DNA of 64,000 bases from Lepidodermella squamata. Its lineage: Eukaryota; Gastrotricha. The stretch spans positions 806,001-870,000 of the forward strand of contig JBLDXI010000064.1 of the NCBI GenBank assembly GCA_047495785.1, written 5' to 3'. Each line of letters opens with the position of its first letter. Positions within the stretch are counted from its first letter, which is position 1. Positions 11,481 to 22,605 of the stretch are shown here, piece after piece. The notes below the pieces were generated by a model that saw only the letters and a program-made list of their open reading frames with translations, did no database searches and was not told the origin of the DNA. The translations under genes were made by a program, and so were the position numbers.

Positions 11481-12937
11481 GTTCACGTCGCGGAAGAACT
11501 CGCACTTCGGTTTTTTTTCTGATTACAGTACTTTCGTATACAGTTTAGTTGACTGTATTTTTTGTACAGCTCATCTCGACAGTATTGCTTTCTACGGTAT
11601 TACAGCTGTAGAATTTGTACAGTAAATACCGGCCGTACATTAGCATACAGTAATCACACTGTACTGATAAGTACTGCCAAATGCCGTAGTTATTAGTACT
11701 GTCGAATGCACTGTACATAGATGTACAGTGTGTCCGTCAAATAATATGAGGCTATTTATAGTCCAAAAGCAACATCAAGCGTGGCGCGTGCCAGATCTGG
11801 CGTCTCATTTTTTTCATGAGATGCAAAAAATAATACGTCAATGAAATCTAAAGCTTTATTTACTACTGCTAGTTAAAATTTGTATGCATCAGCTAGTGTT
11901 GATGATTAAACTTTCTTCGTCTTAATTCTTTCAGGTGATAGAGAAGGTGATGCTCTGACCATCAGGAATGCTCATATTTTCCTCTTAACGAGCCGCGCCT
12001 TTAAAAAATTATCTTAATTATCAGGTTCATCTCCGTCATCATCATCTTCTCCCTCAGCCGTTTCAGTTTTTTGTTTTGCGAGGGCCATTTTGAATTCGGC
12101 CATGGCCAGTTTTACAAACCGCTTTTTTGGAATCGGGTTTCCCCTTTTTCGCGTACATCGACTTGCCCATCGACTTGGGTCTTCAACAGCCGCGGGACAT
12201 TTTCTAAATTTTTTTCGTAATCTTGCATGTCCAATTTAATAACTGCCGTTGAAGCATAAAATGCAACAAATGCAACAAATGCAATGAAAGCAACTAAAGC
12301 AGTTTCCATTACGACCTGGTAATCTGTTTGAAATAAGTTCCGCGTTTTGAAATAAAGGGGTAATGTCGCTTTCGCCAATTTGTGTAGCATCCGGGGCGCT
12401 ATCGGCTAACCGTTATATACGTGAATTTCACAAAAGTCCGCAAAAATACGTCCAATGGCTGGTACAAGCAGTTTTAACTGAATTGGATCAGAAAATTTGC
12501 TATTAAATCGCAGTTAAATGGTTATATTTTTTCCAGATATCAGGTTGACATTGTCGCGCGTTTGATCTTATTGCATGAATATTCAGGGCAACCCGTTGTC
12601 CCCAAAACTTTAGTAATGTACAAAGCTTGCAGGTGAAAATCCCGAAGCTAATGCTTTCGTTCCGAAGAATGTTCTTTATCTTGATTAAATAATACAAATT
12701 TTGGCGGAGCAATAATTGATATTATTCCAGCAATGAACAACAATAGCTGTACTACCATTCAGTGCTGCGTTTTTTTTGCCTCGTGCACGACTCGTGAACA
12801 GGCGCAATTAAAATGCTATATTTAGGCTCATATTATTTGACGGACACACTGTACGGCGAATAACTGTATTCATCATGTACAGCTGGGGCTGCTGTACCTC
12901 AATCTACGGCTAATAACAGTAGCGGCGGTACAGTGAA
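11481..12937. repeat. TAC-word repeat, copy 1, split by a MITE
   Basis: 11515-11723 and 12854-12937 are packed with TACAG, TACTG, GTACAG and TACGG words separated by non-repeating spacers. The left flank GTTCACGTCGCGGAAG recurs in reverse at 15825-15850, beside a second TAC-word block. A TA-flanked element (11726-12851) interrupts the array. Confidence 0.65.
11726..12851. mobile_element. MITE-like DNA transposon with 25-bp TIRs and TA duplication
   Basis: The ends 11726-11750 and 12827-12851 are perfect 25-bp inverted repeats starting CAGTGTGTCCGTCAAATA. Both are bordered by TA (11724-11725 and 12852-12853), as in Tc1/mariner-type insertions. The 1126-bp body has only short frames and no recognisable transposase, so it appears non-autonomous. 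It sits inside the TAC-word repeat. Confidence 0.85.
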
Positions 12938-13339
12938 AATCGTGGAATATGTATCAAAGTATGAATGGCTATAATCGATGGGTCATGTCTGATGAACGAG
13001 TTTTAAAAAGCCTTTATACTCGTTTTGACTCATTTCAGAGGCTGGTGTTTGTTACCGGGAAGCCGACCTACTTTACGGCGGCGACAAATGAGCTAGCGAC
13101 AAAATGGACGCATATCATTATTATAGCGTAAAGAAATTTCATGCCCTTGAACGGTGTGGCGACAAATCCGTGCGCAACTTTTGCGTCCGTATACTTTGCG
13201 CCCCGACAATTACGTCCAAAGACATTATAGCCCAAAATTGACGGCGACTTATCCGCCCGCGACAAATTAGTCAAAATTTTGTTAATTAAGGCGACAATTT
13301 AGCTAGCGACACTTCCGTCGGCGACAGAAACGCTTTCTA

Positions 13340-13401
13340 TACATTACGAACTATATTTATTTACGACATTAATGTCGTAAATAAATATAGTTCGTAATGT
13401 A
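13340..13401. repeat. Perfect 62-bp palindrome
   Basis: The two 31-base halves meet at the central AATT of GACATTAATGTC with no spacer, and I found no mismatch. It is followed by short iterations of AAGTTCGTAA. It could extrude as a hairpin or mark a replication or insertion relic. Confidence 0.85.
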
Positions 13402-13445
13402 ATAAAGTTCGTAATAAAGTTCGTAAAGTTCGTAAAATAAAGTAA

Positions 13446-13768
13446 GGGGGCACACAGTAGCTCAGTGGATAGCTGTCTGCTGTGTATTGAGCGTCAAGAT
13501 CGATGGGCACGAGTTCGATCCCCACCCGGGTCGACCGTGGTTTATCAATGACGCTCTACCCCGACGGTGGCCGACCACTCCATCGTGCTACAAAAGTGAA
13601 AAGTGGTAGATTAGGAGTGTCAGCGAGACTGCACTAATCGCTACCGAGCTGTCCTCAAGAGACCCCAACAAGCGACACTAAGAGCGCTCATTCGGGACCC
13701 ATGGCTTCGGCCCATCCATTCAACGAATGGGACGTCTCAATAATAAAAAGGAATTTTCGAATTTTCGA
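13446..13768 (+). mobile_element. tRNA-derived SINE
   Basis: The head carries RNA polymerase III boxes: TAGCTCAGTGGATAGC (box A type) at about 13457 and GAGTTCGATCCC (box B type) at about 13511. An unrelated body of about 240 bp follows, ending in an A- and T-rich tail with repeated GAATTTTC. It is inserted in the word-array region, whose AAGTTCGTAATAAAG sequence lies on both sides. Confidence 0.75.
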
Positions 13769-13793
13769 ATTTTAAAGTAAAGTAAAGTTCGTA

Positions 13794-13831
13794 ATAAAGT
13801 CGCGAGCTGTAATTACAGCTCGCGACTTTAT
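13794..13831. repeat. Perfect 38-bp palindrome
   Basis: Two 19-base arms, beginning ATAAAGTCGCGAGCTG, meet without a spacer at TAATTA. It lies just after the SINE in the same word-array region as the 62-bp palindrome. Confidence 0.85.
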
Positions 13832-14755
13832 CGCTGGCGACATAACAGCAAATAGATACTAAAATCTAACCAGAGGTGGAAACAGGTAGATTTTTAGCAA
13901 TTAAACTTGACCCATGACAAGGCTTGGACTTTTTGGTAAGACTTTTTTGGTATTTGTCACCCAACCCCTCGAAAGTTTGAAAATTATTAAGGATCACACT
14001 GAATTCTCGAAATTTGAAAAATTACGGTCGTATGACATTTCGGCCCACGACGTTTTAGCCACGACTTTTCAGTCCCGTCAATTGAGCCGGAAGAGAATTC
14101 AGCCCGCGACATAAGAGCCCATATTTAAATAAAAATTAGCAACATTTTAGCCGCGACGATTTAGCGAGAGACGTTTCAGCCGTAAATGTTTATTTTAAAG
14201 ACGGCATTCCCTCATTCGACATTTTAGTCAGCGACAATTCAGCCCTAATTATTCCCAATAACTTATTGGCCAATTGAGTGAGAAGCTCTGCCCATAACTA
14301 TCCAACTCGTCATAACTGCCTTTTCGTTTCGTTAACACTATTCGGCCCGCTGTCAGCTCCCCTGTTGTAGAGGTCTAGGTCGCATGGATGTTGTAACCAG
14401 AAATGTGACGCCCAGCCTTGACGCCCGAATAAAGAATTCATAGGCCAACGGGGGACCCTTCGGTTTCTCCGGTTGTGGCGTGGCCTTTCAAGTAAGCTAC
14501 GGGTGGGGCAGTTATTAAAAAAGCCCAATTAGTTGTTGAATATCAAAACTCAGGGCATAGTTGCGTCGGAATGGTAATAATTTCTAACTGTCTTCATTTC
14601 ACAGGGGGAGGGACAATTTTGCTTTGTGATTTTTCCGCCTAAGAGAGAAGTTTTAGACCGCAATTTTAAGCCGACAAGGTAAACGGTTAGGGAAATTCGT
14701 ATTTTGAGAGCCCCGAGAAATTTCCAACAGGGAAAAGGGAAAATAGAGCAGAGGC

Positions 14756-15440
14756 GACAGCGGTGAGCCCTGTGGCACTTCGCAATTAACCAAAACGGAG
14801 CGACTAAGGAAACCGGCCACGCGGGCCTGCAGTTTGCGGTCGTGCAGAAAGTCTGTGAGCCAGCCGAAACTCGCCGTCCAGTCGCTTGATCTCTACTGCC
14901 AACTGGGGCTCACAATGAGGGCCAATCGCGCGCTCAAGAACACGCTTCTGCTTCAGGATCAAGCGCATATCGGCAGACATGGAAATCTTCTTTAGTTCAC
15001 TGCGGTCACATAGGGAACATGAAGGCGACGCGCCTCGACGATAGCGGCATTGATGGCACGGCGGTACGCAAGCAGCCGGTCCAGAGGGTCGCCAAGAGGA
15101 ATAGCAGGCAGGAGGTCCCACAGCGTCCGTTGAAAGCCTCAACGATTGGCTCAAGAGAGATCAAACCGCGGGGCGGGTTCAGGAGGAGGCAGCAAGCGAC
15201 GATCACAGGTATTTCGAGGCAGAGCGAGGTGCTGAAGTGGTCGCTACTGAGGCGGTCACCCACGGTAACTCCCCCGCTGAGAAATTGCAAAGCGGCGTCA
15301 TTGACCACCCAAACATCCAGGGTCGAGAGAGAGAGAGCCAGTGCGGAGATCGATATGTCACTCCACAGAGGAGACCTGGCGTTCAAATCGCCGCCGAAAA
15401 CACCAGATGGAATCAAAATTTTGGATTTACATTGACGAGA
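14756..15440 (-). mobile_element. Non-LTR retrotransposon endonuclease fragment (Jockey/I/R1-like)
   Basis: On the minus strand from about 15400 the frame reads GVFGGDLNARSPLW, then VVNDAALQF, SGG and SSDHFSTS. These are the late catalytic boxes of an APE-type endonuclease (gDlNA and SDH). The sequence after the nuclease continues through frameshifts to about 14756. No RT is attached. It differs in sequence from both the RTE-like copies and the element at 40160, so it is a separate lineage. The clade name is a guess from the short motifs. Confidence 0.7.
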
Positions 15441-15539
15441 TTTCACCAAGATATAAAATGCGAGCCTGAAAAAATTGGTAACCCTGTGTGGATACTTCTT
15501 TTTATCCGAAAGTTTAAATTGTAAGGTCATGCGTTGCAG

Positions 15540-15850
15540 CATTTTGATAAGTCCGACAGTACTTTTTTCTACAGTACTATGCTGTACTTTCAAATACTGC
15601 AAGCCGTACTATCAACTACGGCTGGATACCGTACAATCATATACAGTTGCTATCGACAGTACTTAGACTACAGTTATATTCCGCTGTACCAGATCATACG
15701 GCTGGCCCGCCGTATTAGGAGTACGGTCGACAAAACCGTACTTTTTATACGGTAGAAATTACAGTACAACTCGATACAACATGAGCCTACCGTACTACAC
15801 GTACTGTCGGACTTTTTCAGAAGTGCGAGTTCTTCCGCGACGTGAACGAC
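15540..15850. repeat. TAC-word repeat, copy 2 (inverted)
   Basis: Dense GTAC, TACAG, TACTG and CCGTAC words with variable spacers. The right flank (AGTGCGAGTTCTTCCGCG onward) is the reverse complement of the left flank of the 11481 copy. Flanks are conserved better than the spacers. Confidence 0.65.
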
Positions 15851-15994
15851 AAGACTATGTACTTCTAGTACAACTACGTTGAGCCGTAGGTGGGCATCTT
15901 CCTGTCGGTGTTGAAGTTCACTGAGGAGAGGCAACTCGAAGCCAACTTGAAGCAATTTCCTTTCCTGTCTACCTGTTCTTGAAATATTTGCGAG

Positions 15995-17390
15995 ATGAAT
16001 GCGAGTGTTTTACCCGGTGGATCGTGGATAGTCGCCGATTTACCCGATCACGCGTTCCATGGCCCGAAACCTTATTTCGTGGGATGGGCCCACGACCTGA
16101 GCACAAGCTCGATGGCAGAACGCCTGCCCTTTGTGTTACTCTGTGCAGTGCTAACCATTTTCGCCCTCGTCGCTAGCCTGGCGAATGTCGTGATTTACTA
16201 CCGTCGTAAAGTGAATCGCGACTTGCTGCTACTCAACTGCATGGCCGCTGCCAGGAACTTGTGCTATGTTGGCAGCTTGATGTATGCGTTGGCGGTTACC
16301 CTGGCTACAGGCTACTGGGAGGCCAGCGATTTCACGTGCCAACTCACATTTTGGCTGAATTTATTCAACGGCGCTTTCGGGCTGTTCGTCAATCTTCACA
16401 TCAGCTACGAACGGCGCATCTGCGTCACTTCGAACAGCATCTACCGGTCTAACACGCCCAAGGTAAGACAAGTGATCTCAATGCCATCACCCCTATACCT
16501 ATATTCTCTTCCATGGATTGCTTCACCAATTTTTCGGCGAAATTTCTCATGTTTTTTGTGATGGCCATACTCAAGTTCAAAGTTGATGTGACCAAGATTA
16601 GCCCGCAGATTAAGTGGCCGGCCCTTTGTCTTTTGGTACAATCCTAACTGTTGTACAATCCTTCATTCCCTTTTGGAATATTTTCGAATCACGTTTAATT
16701 TTTCATGAATTCCCGTAGCTCGTCGCGATGGCACTTAGCTGGCTCGCGTTCAGCGCCCTGTTTAGCTTCGTGTTCTCAATTGCTCCGTTTCCAGTGATGA
16801 GCGTTCAACGATTGGTACTCATCGACTACAACACAGCTTACAACTACAACAACAACAGCAGCAGCAACAATAACACGATTGCCGTGCGAATATGCGGGGC
16901 GTTTGTCGATCGTCTCGTCGGCCCTCTTGACGACCTCGGCCTGAGTGTGGTAGTCTTTGTACTCAGCTCCCAGGTTGCGTTCATCGGCCTGGCGTACAAC
17001 TACTGGAAGGTGTTTCAAACAATTCGATCGACTCGCTTACGGCTGCGACGCGTCTCAACATTGGAAGATGCGTGGTACCGCAAGGAGACGTTCATCGCTG
17101 TGCAATCACTAGCAGCTTTCATCGTCTACGTCGCCAGCTACGTGCCGGTGACAGTCAACAGCATCTATTACTTTTGGTACCGCGAGCTGCAGCATTTCAA
17201 CGCCAGTGGGGACCTACTCAAGTACGGTCAAATGTGCCTGATTCTCGAAATGATTCTGTCAGCCGTCATCAAAACGCTGAAGCCAGGGCTGTTCGATTTA
17301 TATACGTTGACGCAATTCGGTGCAAAGTGGCGTGCATTTGCGATGCTAAAGTCAGCACGATTGCGAATAGGCCCAACGACACAGAAATAA
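15995..17390 (+). CDS. Divergent seven-transmembrane receptor (GPCR array member 1)
   Basis: Exons 15995-16462 and 16719-17390 join in phase 0 to 379 aa. The family-wide exon 1 plan is an extracellular N-terminus with LPGGSWIVADLPD and YFVGWAHDLST, TM1 ending ANVVIYYRRKVNRD, TM2, and TM3 ending SYERRICVTSN. Exon 2 gives TM4, an Asn-rich second extracellular loop with a conserved Cys, TM5 ending IGLAYNYWKVF, TM6 and TM7. A Cys before TM3 and the loop Cys could form the rhodopsin-family disulfide. The ERR at the TM3 end replaces DRY, and TM7 ends IKTLKPG instead of NPxxY. The ligand is unknown. AATAAA lies at 17407. A 3' relic of this gene type lies at 22606-22858. Confidence 0.85.
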
Positions 17391-17768
17391 GATTGATAAT
17401 AGTATCAATAAACTTTGATCAAATTCTGAATTCGACTTTGATTCGGGCACGGTCCCTCGTCACCTAGTTTGCTTGATTAGTGGAATAAATACAAAGTTCT
17501 CCCGGTATCTACGGGTCGATAGAAATTGCTTGACAGTTGCGACCAGGAGAGCAAATACTCATTTCGATAAATCATTTCGGCACACATAAATATTTCAGCG
17601 CCTCAGACCTAAGAATCTTTTATTTATCTATTAATTAATTAATTCATCAATTTATCACTAGTTGACGCTAATCACCCATTCAAAATACAGAGTGAATGGA
17701 AAGGATTTTATTTCTCACTTGTTTTACAAACATTGTTCGCGAATAGAAGAAATGTTTTATTTGAGTGA

Positions 17769-17874
17769 TTCCGCTGGTTTCAACAAGACGACCACATCAA
17801 GAGCCGTTTGGCCTTTTAAATTTGTGACATTCGACGTTCGACAGACCGGGAGATATGGTGCCGTTTAGTATCCA
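17769..17874 (-). pseudogene. Patchwork relic: ankyrin end next to Sushi exon piece
   Basis: About 17769-17825, read on the minus strand, resembles the 3' end of the ankyrin gene at 45104 (KGQTALDV-like and the adjoining GGTTTCAACA). Immediately next, 17829-17874 resembles 5176-5222 in the last Sushi exon of protease 1, sharing CGACAGACC and GGAGATAT. Both are too short to be functional. Confidence 0.45.
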
Positions 17875-17909
17875 ATCAATCTCTTTGTGAAAAATTTCTG
17901 TGTTTTCAG

Positions 17910-18176
17910 CTGATTTTGATGACACTCGGCTGTTTTGCCTTCTCCACTGGCTGCACAACCGCATGTTTGGTCGGAAAGTTCCTCCTGAAAGTTGTTGGTT
18001 ATCATGAGTTTGTGGTTTGTGTTAGTGAATCACAGCAATGCAACGTCCTGTGCCCGGCTTTGTGGCTCCTTCGCCTACAAACTGGCGGGCGAAACAGACA
18101 CTCTCGTTGCCGTCATCGTCTATATGATGGTCATTTTCCAAGCGTCATTCATAGGCCTAACTTACAACTACTGGTG
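17910..18176 (+). pseudogene. GPCR exon 2 relic (TM4-TM5)
   Basis: After an acceptor-like TTTTCAG, the frame opens as LILMTLGCFAFS, matching the TM4 start of the array receptors. A frameshift follows in the loop. The sequence resumes as LCGSFAYKLAGETDTL and ends IGLTYNYW followed by a stop, matching the TM5 end of intact members. Exon 1 and the TM6-TM7 part are missing. Confidence 0.75.
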
Positions 18177-18703
18177 AGAAACTTGTTTGAATATCTTTTA
18201 TAGTTGAGCATGCAATTGTCAAATGTTTATTCGGTTTTTTCATTACAAATTTATAAATGTACGATCACAGGCCTCTAAATCTCATAATATCTCAAGTAAA
18301 ATTGGCAAATTTGATAGATTTTTTTCATCACTTGCTTCCTAGTATTGTGGAATCCTAGCAGAATTCTTTGTTGTGTCGTAGCGTTCATCAGCGCTGACTA
18401 CTCACCGTGATACCAGCAGCACCGCAATCAACAGATCAGAGATCAGAGTCGCTCATCTTTTACGACCTTGAGGCGTCACTTCGATGTTCAAGCGGGAGGA
18501 TTTAATGTTTTCGCCTCGCAAGTGAATAGGCAAATGTCTAAGCGCGCGGAGAATTCAACATCTCCGTGCCACCGACAAACCGTGCCATTGCTTGATAACA
18601 ACTTCCTGTGTCAGTCTTCGCCAGTCTCAGCGTCATTTCCTGTCGATCGTCATAACAACTGATGGACTTGTTCATTAGTTTCTCTGCTGGAAAATTATCG
18701 CAA
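18177..18703. other. Intergenic upstream of GPCR 2
   Basis: No gene was recognised. 18272-18310 is a copy of the dispersed segment near 10720. Confidence 0.4.
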
Positions 18704-19954
18704 ATGCTGAATGCAAGTGTCCTGTCAGGTGGCTCGTGGATAGTTGCCGATCTTCCGGGTAGCGGTTTCGATGGACCACGGCCGTATTTCGCCGGATGGG
18801 CGCACAGTCTCAGCAGTCGCTCGACGACAGAACGTCTGACCTACGCAATTCTATCTGCACTGCTAGCGGGCGGCGGTGTTTTCGCCAGCCTTGCAAATGT
18901 CGTAATCTATTACCGCCGCAAAGTGAATCGCGACTTTCTACTGCTGAACTGCATTGCGACGGCGAGGAATGTTTGTTACGCAGCCAACTGGATGTACGCG
19001 CTGCTGGTGACTCTGCCGACCGGCTACTGGGAGGCGAGTGATCTCGCGTGCCAGTTCGCCTTCTGGTTGAATTCTCTCTTCGGGGGTTACGGCATGCTTT
19101 TGAATCTGCACATCAGCTACGAGCGCCGAGTTTCGGTCACCTCGAACAGCCTTTACCGGTCGAAAACTGGAAAGGTAAGCTTGCTGAATTGCCTCCCTGT
19201 ACTCGCTCACTCACTCGCGCACCCCGAGCGTACCATCCCAAGCTTGGGACTGAACTGTTGAATAACCCTGAATAACCCTGATCATTCATTTAAAATCTTC
19301 TTCACTATATAGCTTGTCGCAATGGCACTGGGTATGTTCGTGGTTTGCGCCGTCAACTGCTTCATTTTGGCATTCGCTCCGTTGTCATTGATGACCGTTC
19401 GAACGCTGACGTTCACCGACACAAGCGGCAGCGGAACCACGGCTAACAGCACAGCCGTAGAGTCAGTTCGAATCTGCGGGGCTTTCGCCGGTCGCCTCCT
19501 CGGTCAAGTCGACAGCTTGATTGTGGCCGTAGCCTATTTTCTAGCCGTGTCGCAAGTATCGTGCATCGGCCTGGCGTACAACTACTGGAAGGTTTTCCGA
19601 ACCATCCGAGCCGCTCGCCTCAGATCTCGAGGCATCACGTCGATGCAAGATAATTGGTACAGAAAGGAGACTTTCATCGCTAAACAGTCACTCGCTGCGT
19701 TTGGTGTCTATTTCGCGTGCCACGTGCCACTGACAGTACAATTCATTATGACCCTGTTTTACCGCGACATCGGGCCGAGATTCGCGAGTGGGCACCTGCT
19801 CAAGTACGGTCAAATCTGCGTATTACTAGAAATTATTCTGTCCGCCTTGATCAAAACGCTTAAGCCTGGGTCAAACATTTCGTGGCTGGGCACCCAGTGG
19901 CGGGCATTCACCATCCTGATAAAGACATCAAGAAAACGAACTGAGCCATCATAA
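18704..19954 (+). CDS. Divergent seven-transmembrane receptor (GPCR array member 2)
   Basis: Exons 18704-19174 and 19313-19954 give 370 aa. An in-frame ATG 42 nt upstream exists, but 18704 gives MLNASVLSGGSW, which aligns with the starts of the paralogues. The intron falls at the same place as in the others, 15-20 residues after SYERR. TM1 ends ANVVIYYRRKVNRD, TM5 ends IGLAYNYWKVF and TM7 ends IKTLKPG. Several Asn-x-Ser/Thr sites lie in the second extracellular loop. The cytoplasmic tail is short and basic. AATAAA is at 19987. Ligand and G-protein coupling are unknown. Confidence 0.85.
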
Positions 19955-19992
19955 ACGTTCCCAACCGATGTTATCCGTAACATATGAATAAA

Positions 19993-20489
19993 TCAGTCAT
20001 TTTCACAGGTCGCTTTTTGTCTCTTTCCTCTCGAGTTCAGTGCTTCGAGTAATCTCTTAGTTCTAATATGCGGAAGCCTCAGTTTCGCTTTACAACTTTG
20101 TTATTCGAAACGTGCTGGCGGGGTCTGGAAGTGCTGTGCCTCGCGGCAGAACAGAAGGTGTTTTTCTTCCAACAATGTTCCTGTTTCCTTTCCTTTTGGA
20201 AATTTAACACAGTCCAATCTGACATCGCCCCAGCGGGATCAAATATCGCTCTTTATGGGATTGCTAACACTCGCCTGCGGAACCTCAAAGATAAGTGTCA
20301 GTACGCACTGCGTGAGGATCAATATTCTCCTGATTTCCCTGAATTCGGGTTTGGTTGCTGTTTGATTTGCTTTGGGCTGACATCTGCTACTGTGTATCTG
20401 CTACCTGCGTGTTCCAATAAAATCTTTCAGCTTGAGTTGTTTTCTTCCGACTAATCTTCACTAGCAAGAGGCACACAATTTCGTCCATC
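19993..20489. other. Intergenic between GPCR 2 and GPCR 3
   Basis: It contains a 128-codon frame at 20068-20454 that has no recognisable domain and no paralogue near the other receptors. I treat it as chance. Confidence 0.4.
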
Positions 20490-21809
20490 ATGTCAGTGCC
20501 GAACGCCAGTGTCATTCTGCCAGGTGGCTCGTGGGTAGTCGCCGATCTACCAGATCTTGGTTTTGACGGACCGAGGCCGTATTTCGTGGGATGGGCCCAC
20601 GATCTGAGCACTCGCTCGGTCGCAGATCGCCTGCCTTACACCGCTCTATCCGCAGTGTTGGGCATTATTGGAATTATGGCTAGCATAGCAAATGTTGTGA
20701 TTTACTACCGCCGCAACGTGAATCGCGACTTCCTACTGCTAAACTGCATTGCTACGGCCAGGAACATTTGTTACGCCGTCGATTGGACGTTCATGCTTCT
20801 GGTGCCGCTCGGCAACGGTAACTGGGAGGCGAGCGACGCCGCATGCCAGTTCTCATTTTGGCTGAGTTCTGTCTCCGGGTCCTACGGCATGCTTCTGAAT
20901 CTGCACATCAGCTACGAACGACGGGTTTGCGTCACCTCGAATAGCATTTACCGGTCGAATACGCGCAAGGTGAGTTTTCAGAGTTTGATTCATCAAGTAG
21001 CAACCTAGAATGTTGATGTTTGTTTGTTTTTGCATTAGCTAATCATGATAGCGTTAGGCCTGTTCGTGTTCTGCTGCGTGTCCTGCTTCGTTTTCTCCTT
21101 CGCTCCATTATCGCTAATGAACGTTCGACCACTGACTTTCAACGACAGCAGCAACAGCACTTGCTGCGTCACGAATCCCGTCAGAATATGTGCTTTTTTC
21201 GCTCATCGCCTCGCCGGCCCAGTCGATAGCCTGATTATAGCCCTTGCTTACTTTCTCTTCGCGTCACAGGCTGCCTGCTCAGGCCTGGCGTACAACTACT
21301 GGAAGGTTTTCCAAACTATCCGGGCCGCTCGCCTCAGATCGCGAGGCATTACGTCGGCGGAAGACAATTGGTACAAAAGAGAAAAATTCATCGCCAAGCA
21401 GTCACTCGCCACTTTCTTTGTCTATTTCGCGTGCCACGTCCCACTGACAGTGCAATTCACCCTGATGTTGTTCTACGGTGAAGTTGGCCCACGGTTCGCA
21501 AGCAGCGACCTGCTCAAATACGGCCAAGTGTGCATGATACTGGAAATTATTCTGTCGGCCGGCATCAAATCGCTTAAGCCAGGATTTACAGAGAAATTGC
21601 CATGGTGGCCTGGCGTCACAGAGAAACAAGTTGGAACGCAAATGATTAACACTGCTAGTCGCACTCTGCAAACTTTGAGTAGCAAACCTGGCAGGACCCC
21701 TGGTTTCAGTAATTTTACGGCAAAAGTTGAAAAACAGCAAGTTATTGGTCCAAATGCCCTGCGAACTCTTACTGAGGCTAATTCACTGGTGAAAAATTCG
21801 AATTCATGA
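20490..21809 (+). CDS. Divergent seven-transmembrane receptor (GPCR array member 3)
   Basis: Exons 20490-20969 and 21039-21809 give 416 aa across a 69-nt intron. It has the family N-terminus (LPGGSWVVADLPD), TM1 at about residues 50-73, TM2 at about 80-102, and TM3 ending SYERRVCVTSN. TM5 ends SGLAYNYWKVF, and TM7 runs into IKSLKPGFTEK. A cytoplasmic tail of about 70 residues follows, including PWWPG and QVGTQMINTASRTLQTL. Of the other members only member 4 (32855) shares this tail. The two are the closest pair in the array despite being separated by three channel genes. Confidence 0.87.
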
Positions 21810-22314
21810 GACTGTTTTGCTGATTGATTATTCCAACCTGACCGTGGCTCGTTTTTGATTGACCATAAATGCAAATCCTTGAAATAGGGCTGCAATTCAT
21901 ATCGCCAGACTCTTATCTTCTCCCCACGAGGAATCGTTGTACATGAGGATTGTACCTCTTATCAGTCCACTGATGATTAAGTAGATGCAAGAAAAAATAC
22001 TGCGTCCTGGCTGCTCTTTGCCTTTCCGGCGTTTGTGTGCATCCGTTGCTAAACAGGAAGGTAATTCCTACTTGCATACTTTTTGAACTGTGAGTCAGGC
22101 ATCACAATGCGTCATCTCTGCACGACGATGGAAAATAGGTTTCGCTTTTGAGCATCGAGAAGCCTAACCACCATTTCGAAAATGATTGAGCTCGAGAATA
22201 TCACTATAGGAAACAGCAACTCAGACACCCCTGTTGCCACGAAAATGGTTGTGTAAAATAACAGCGTTACAGCTAGTTTGTTCTGTCCATTTCAAGAGGA
22301 TGATTGAATGTCAA
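21810..22314. other. Intergenic, no recognised feature
   Basis: No open frame of note and no recognisable repeat. Confidence 0.4.
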
Positions 22315-22605
22315 AGATCTTAGAATTAAGCTTGTGAATTGTGAATTTTCAAATTTTCCTTTTCCATTCCAACTATTTTTTAGTAAAGTAAAACAACAAA
22401 AAAATTATTTGCTGTTTATTGCGGCGCGTGGCGTGATTTTGGGCTCCTTTCTCATTGGTTGGCCTTTCTTCTACAGCCTAGTTTTAAGGGCTCGATAATA
22501 ATTGTGACTGTCCACCTGATTATGGAGACGATTTTTTTGTACAAAAACTGCGATTGTGGCACTTGTAATATCGCCTTGTATTTAGCGAATACGTTTAGCA
22601 GCTGC
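22315..22605. repeat. Dispersed repeat, copy 2
   Basis: Collinear homologue of 11205-11435, lying directly upstream of a GPCR relic. The sharp switch to receptor sequence at about 22606 suggests insertion or recombination at that point. Confidence 0.6.

Larger units (their letters stand above)
13030..14255. repeat. Word-array region built on GCGACA...AG(C/T)C units
   Basis: The region reads as a succession of short phrases such as GCGACAAATGAG, GCGACAATTTAG, GACGTTTTAGCC and GCGACAATTCAGCC. The words recur while the intervals differ in length and sequence. Two perfect palindromes and a SINE are embedded. Related phrases (GACATTTCAGC, GGCGACA) occur in the 1.3 kb elements at 46-52 kb. No coding is visible. 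Confidence 0.55.

Noticed and set aside
12112-12390. 92-codon minus-strand frame in the 1.1 kb MITE as a transposase remnant
   Set aside because: No mariner-type catalytic motif could be seen, and it is partly a simple Ala/Phe/Val repeat.
13030-14255. CRISPR-like array
   Set aside because: Repeated words are short, degenerate and in both orientations, spacers are not of constant length, and the host is a eukaryote.
18662-18703. Upstream ATG of GPCR 2 as the true start
   Set aside because: The 14 extra residues have no counterpart in paralogues, and the start at 18704 aligns with them.
20068-20454. 128-codon frame between GPCR 2 and GPCR 3
   Set aside because: No recognisable domain, no paralogue at the equivalent place near other receptors, and ordinary AT-rich composition.
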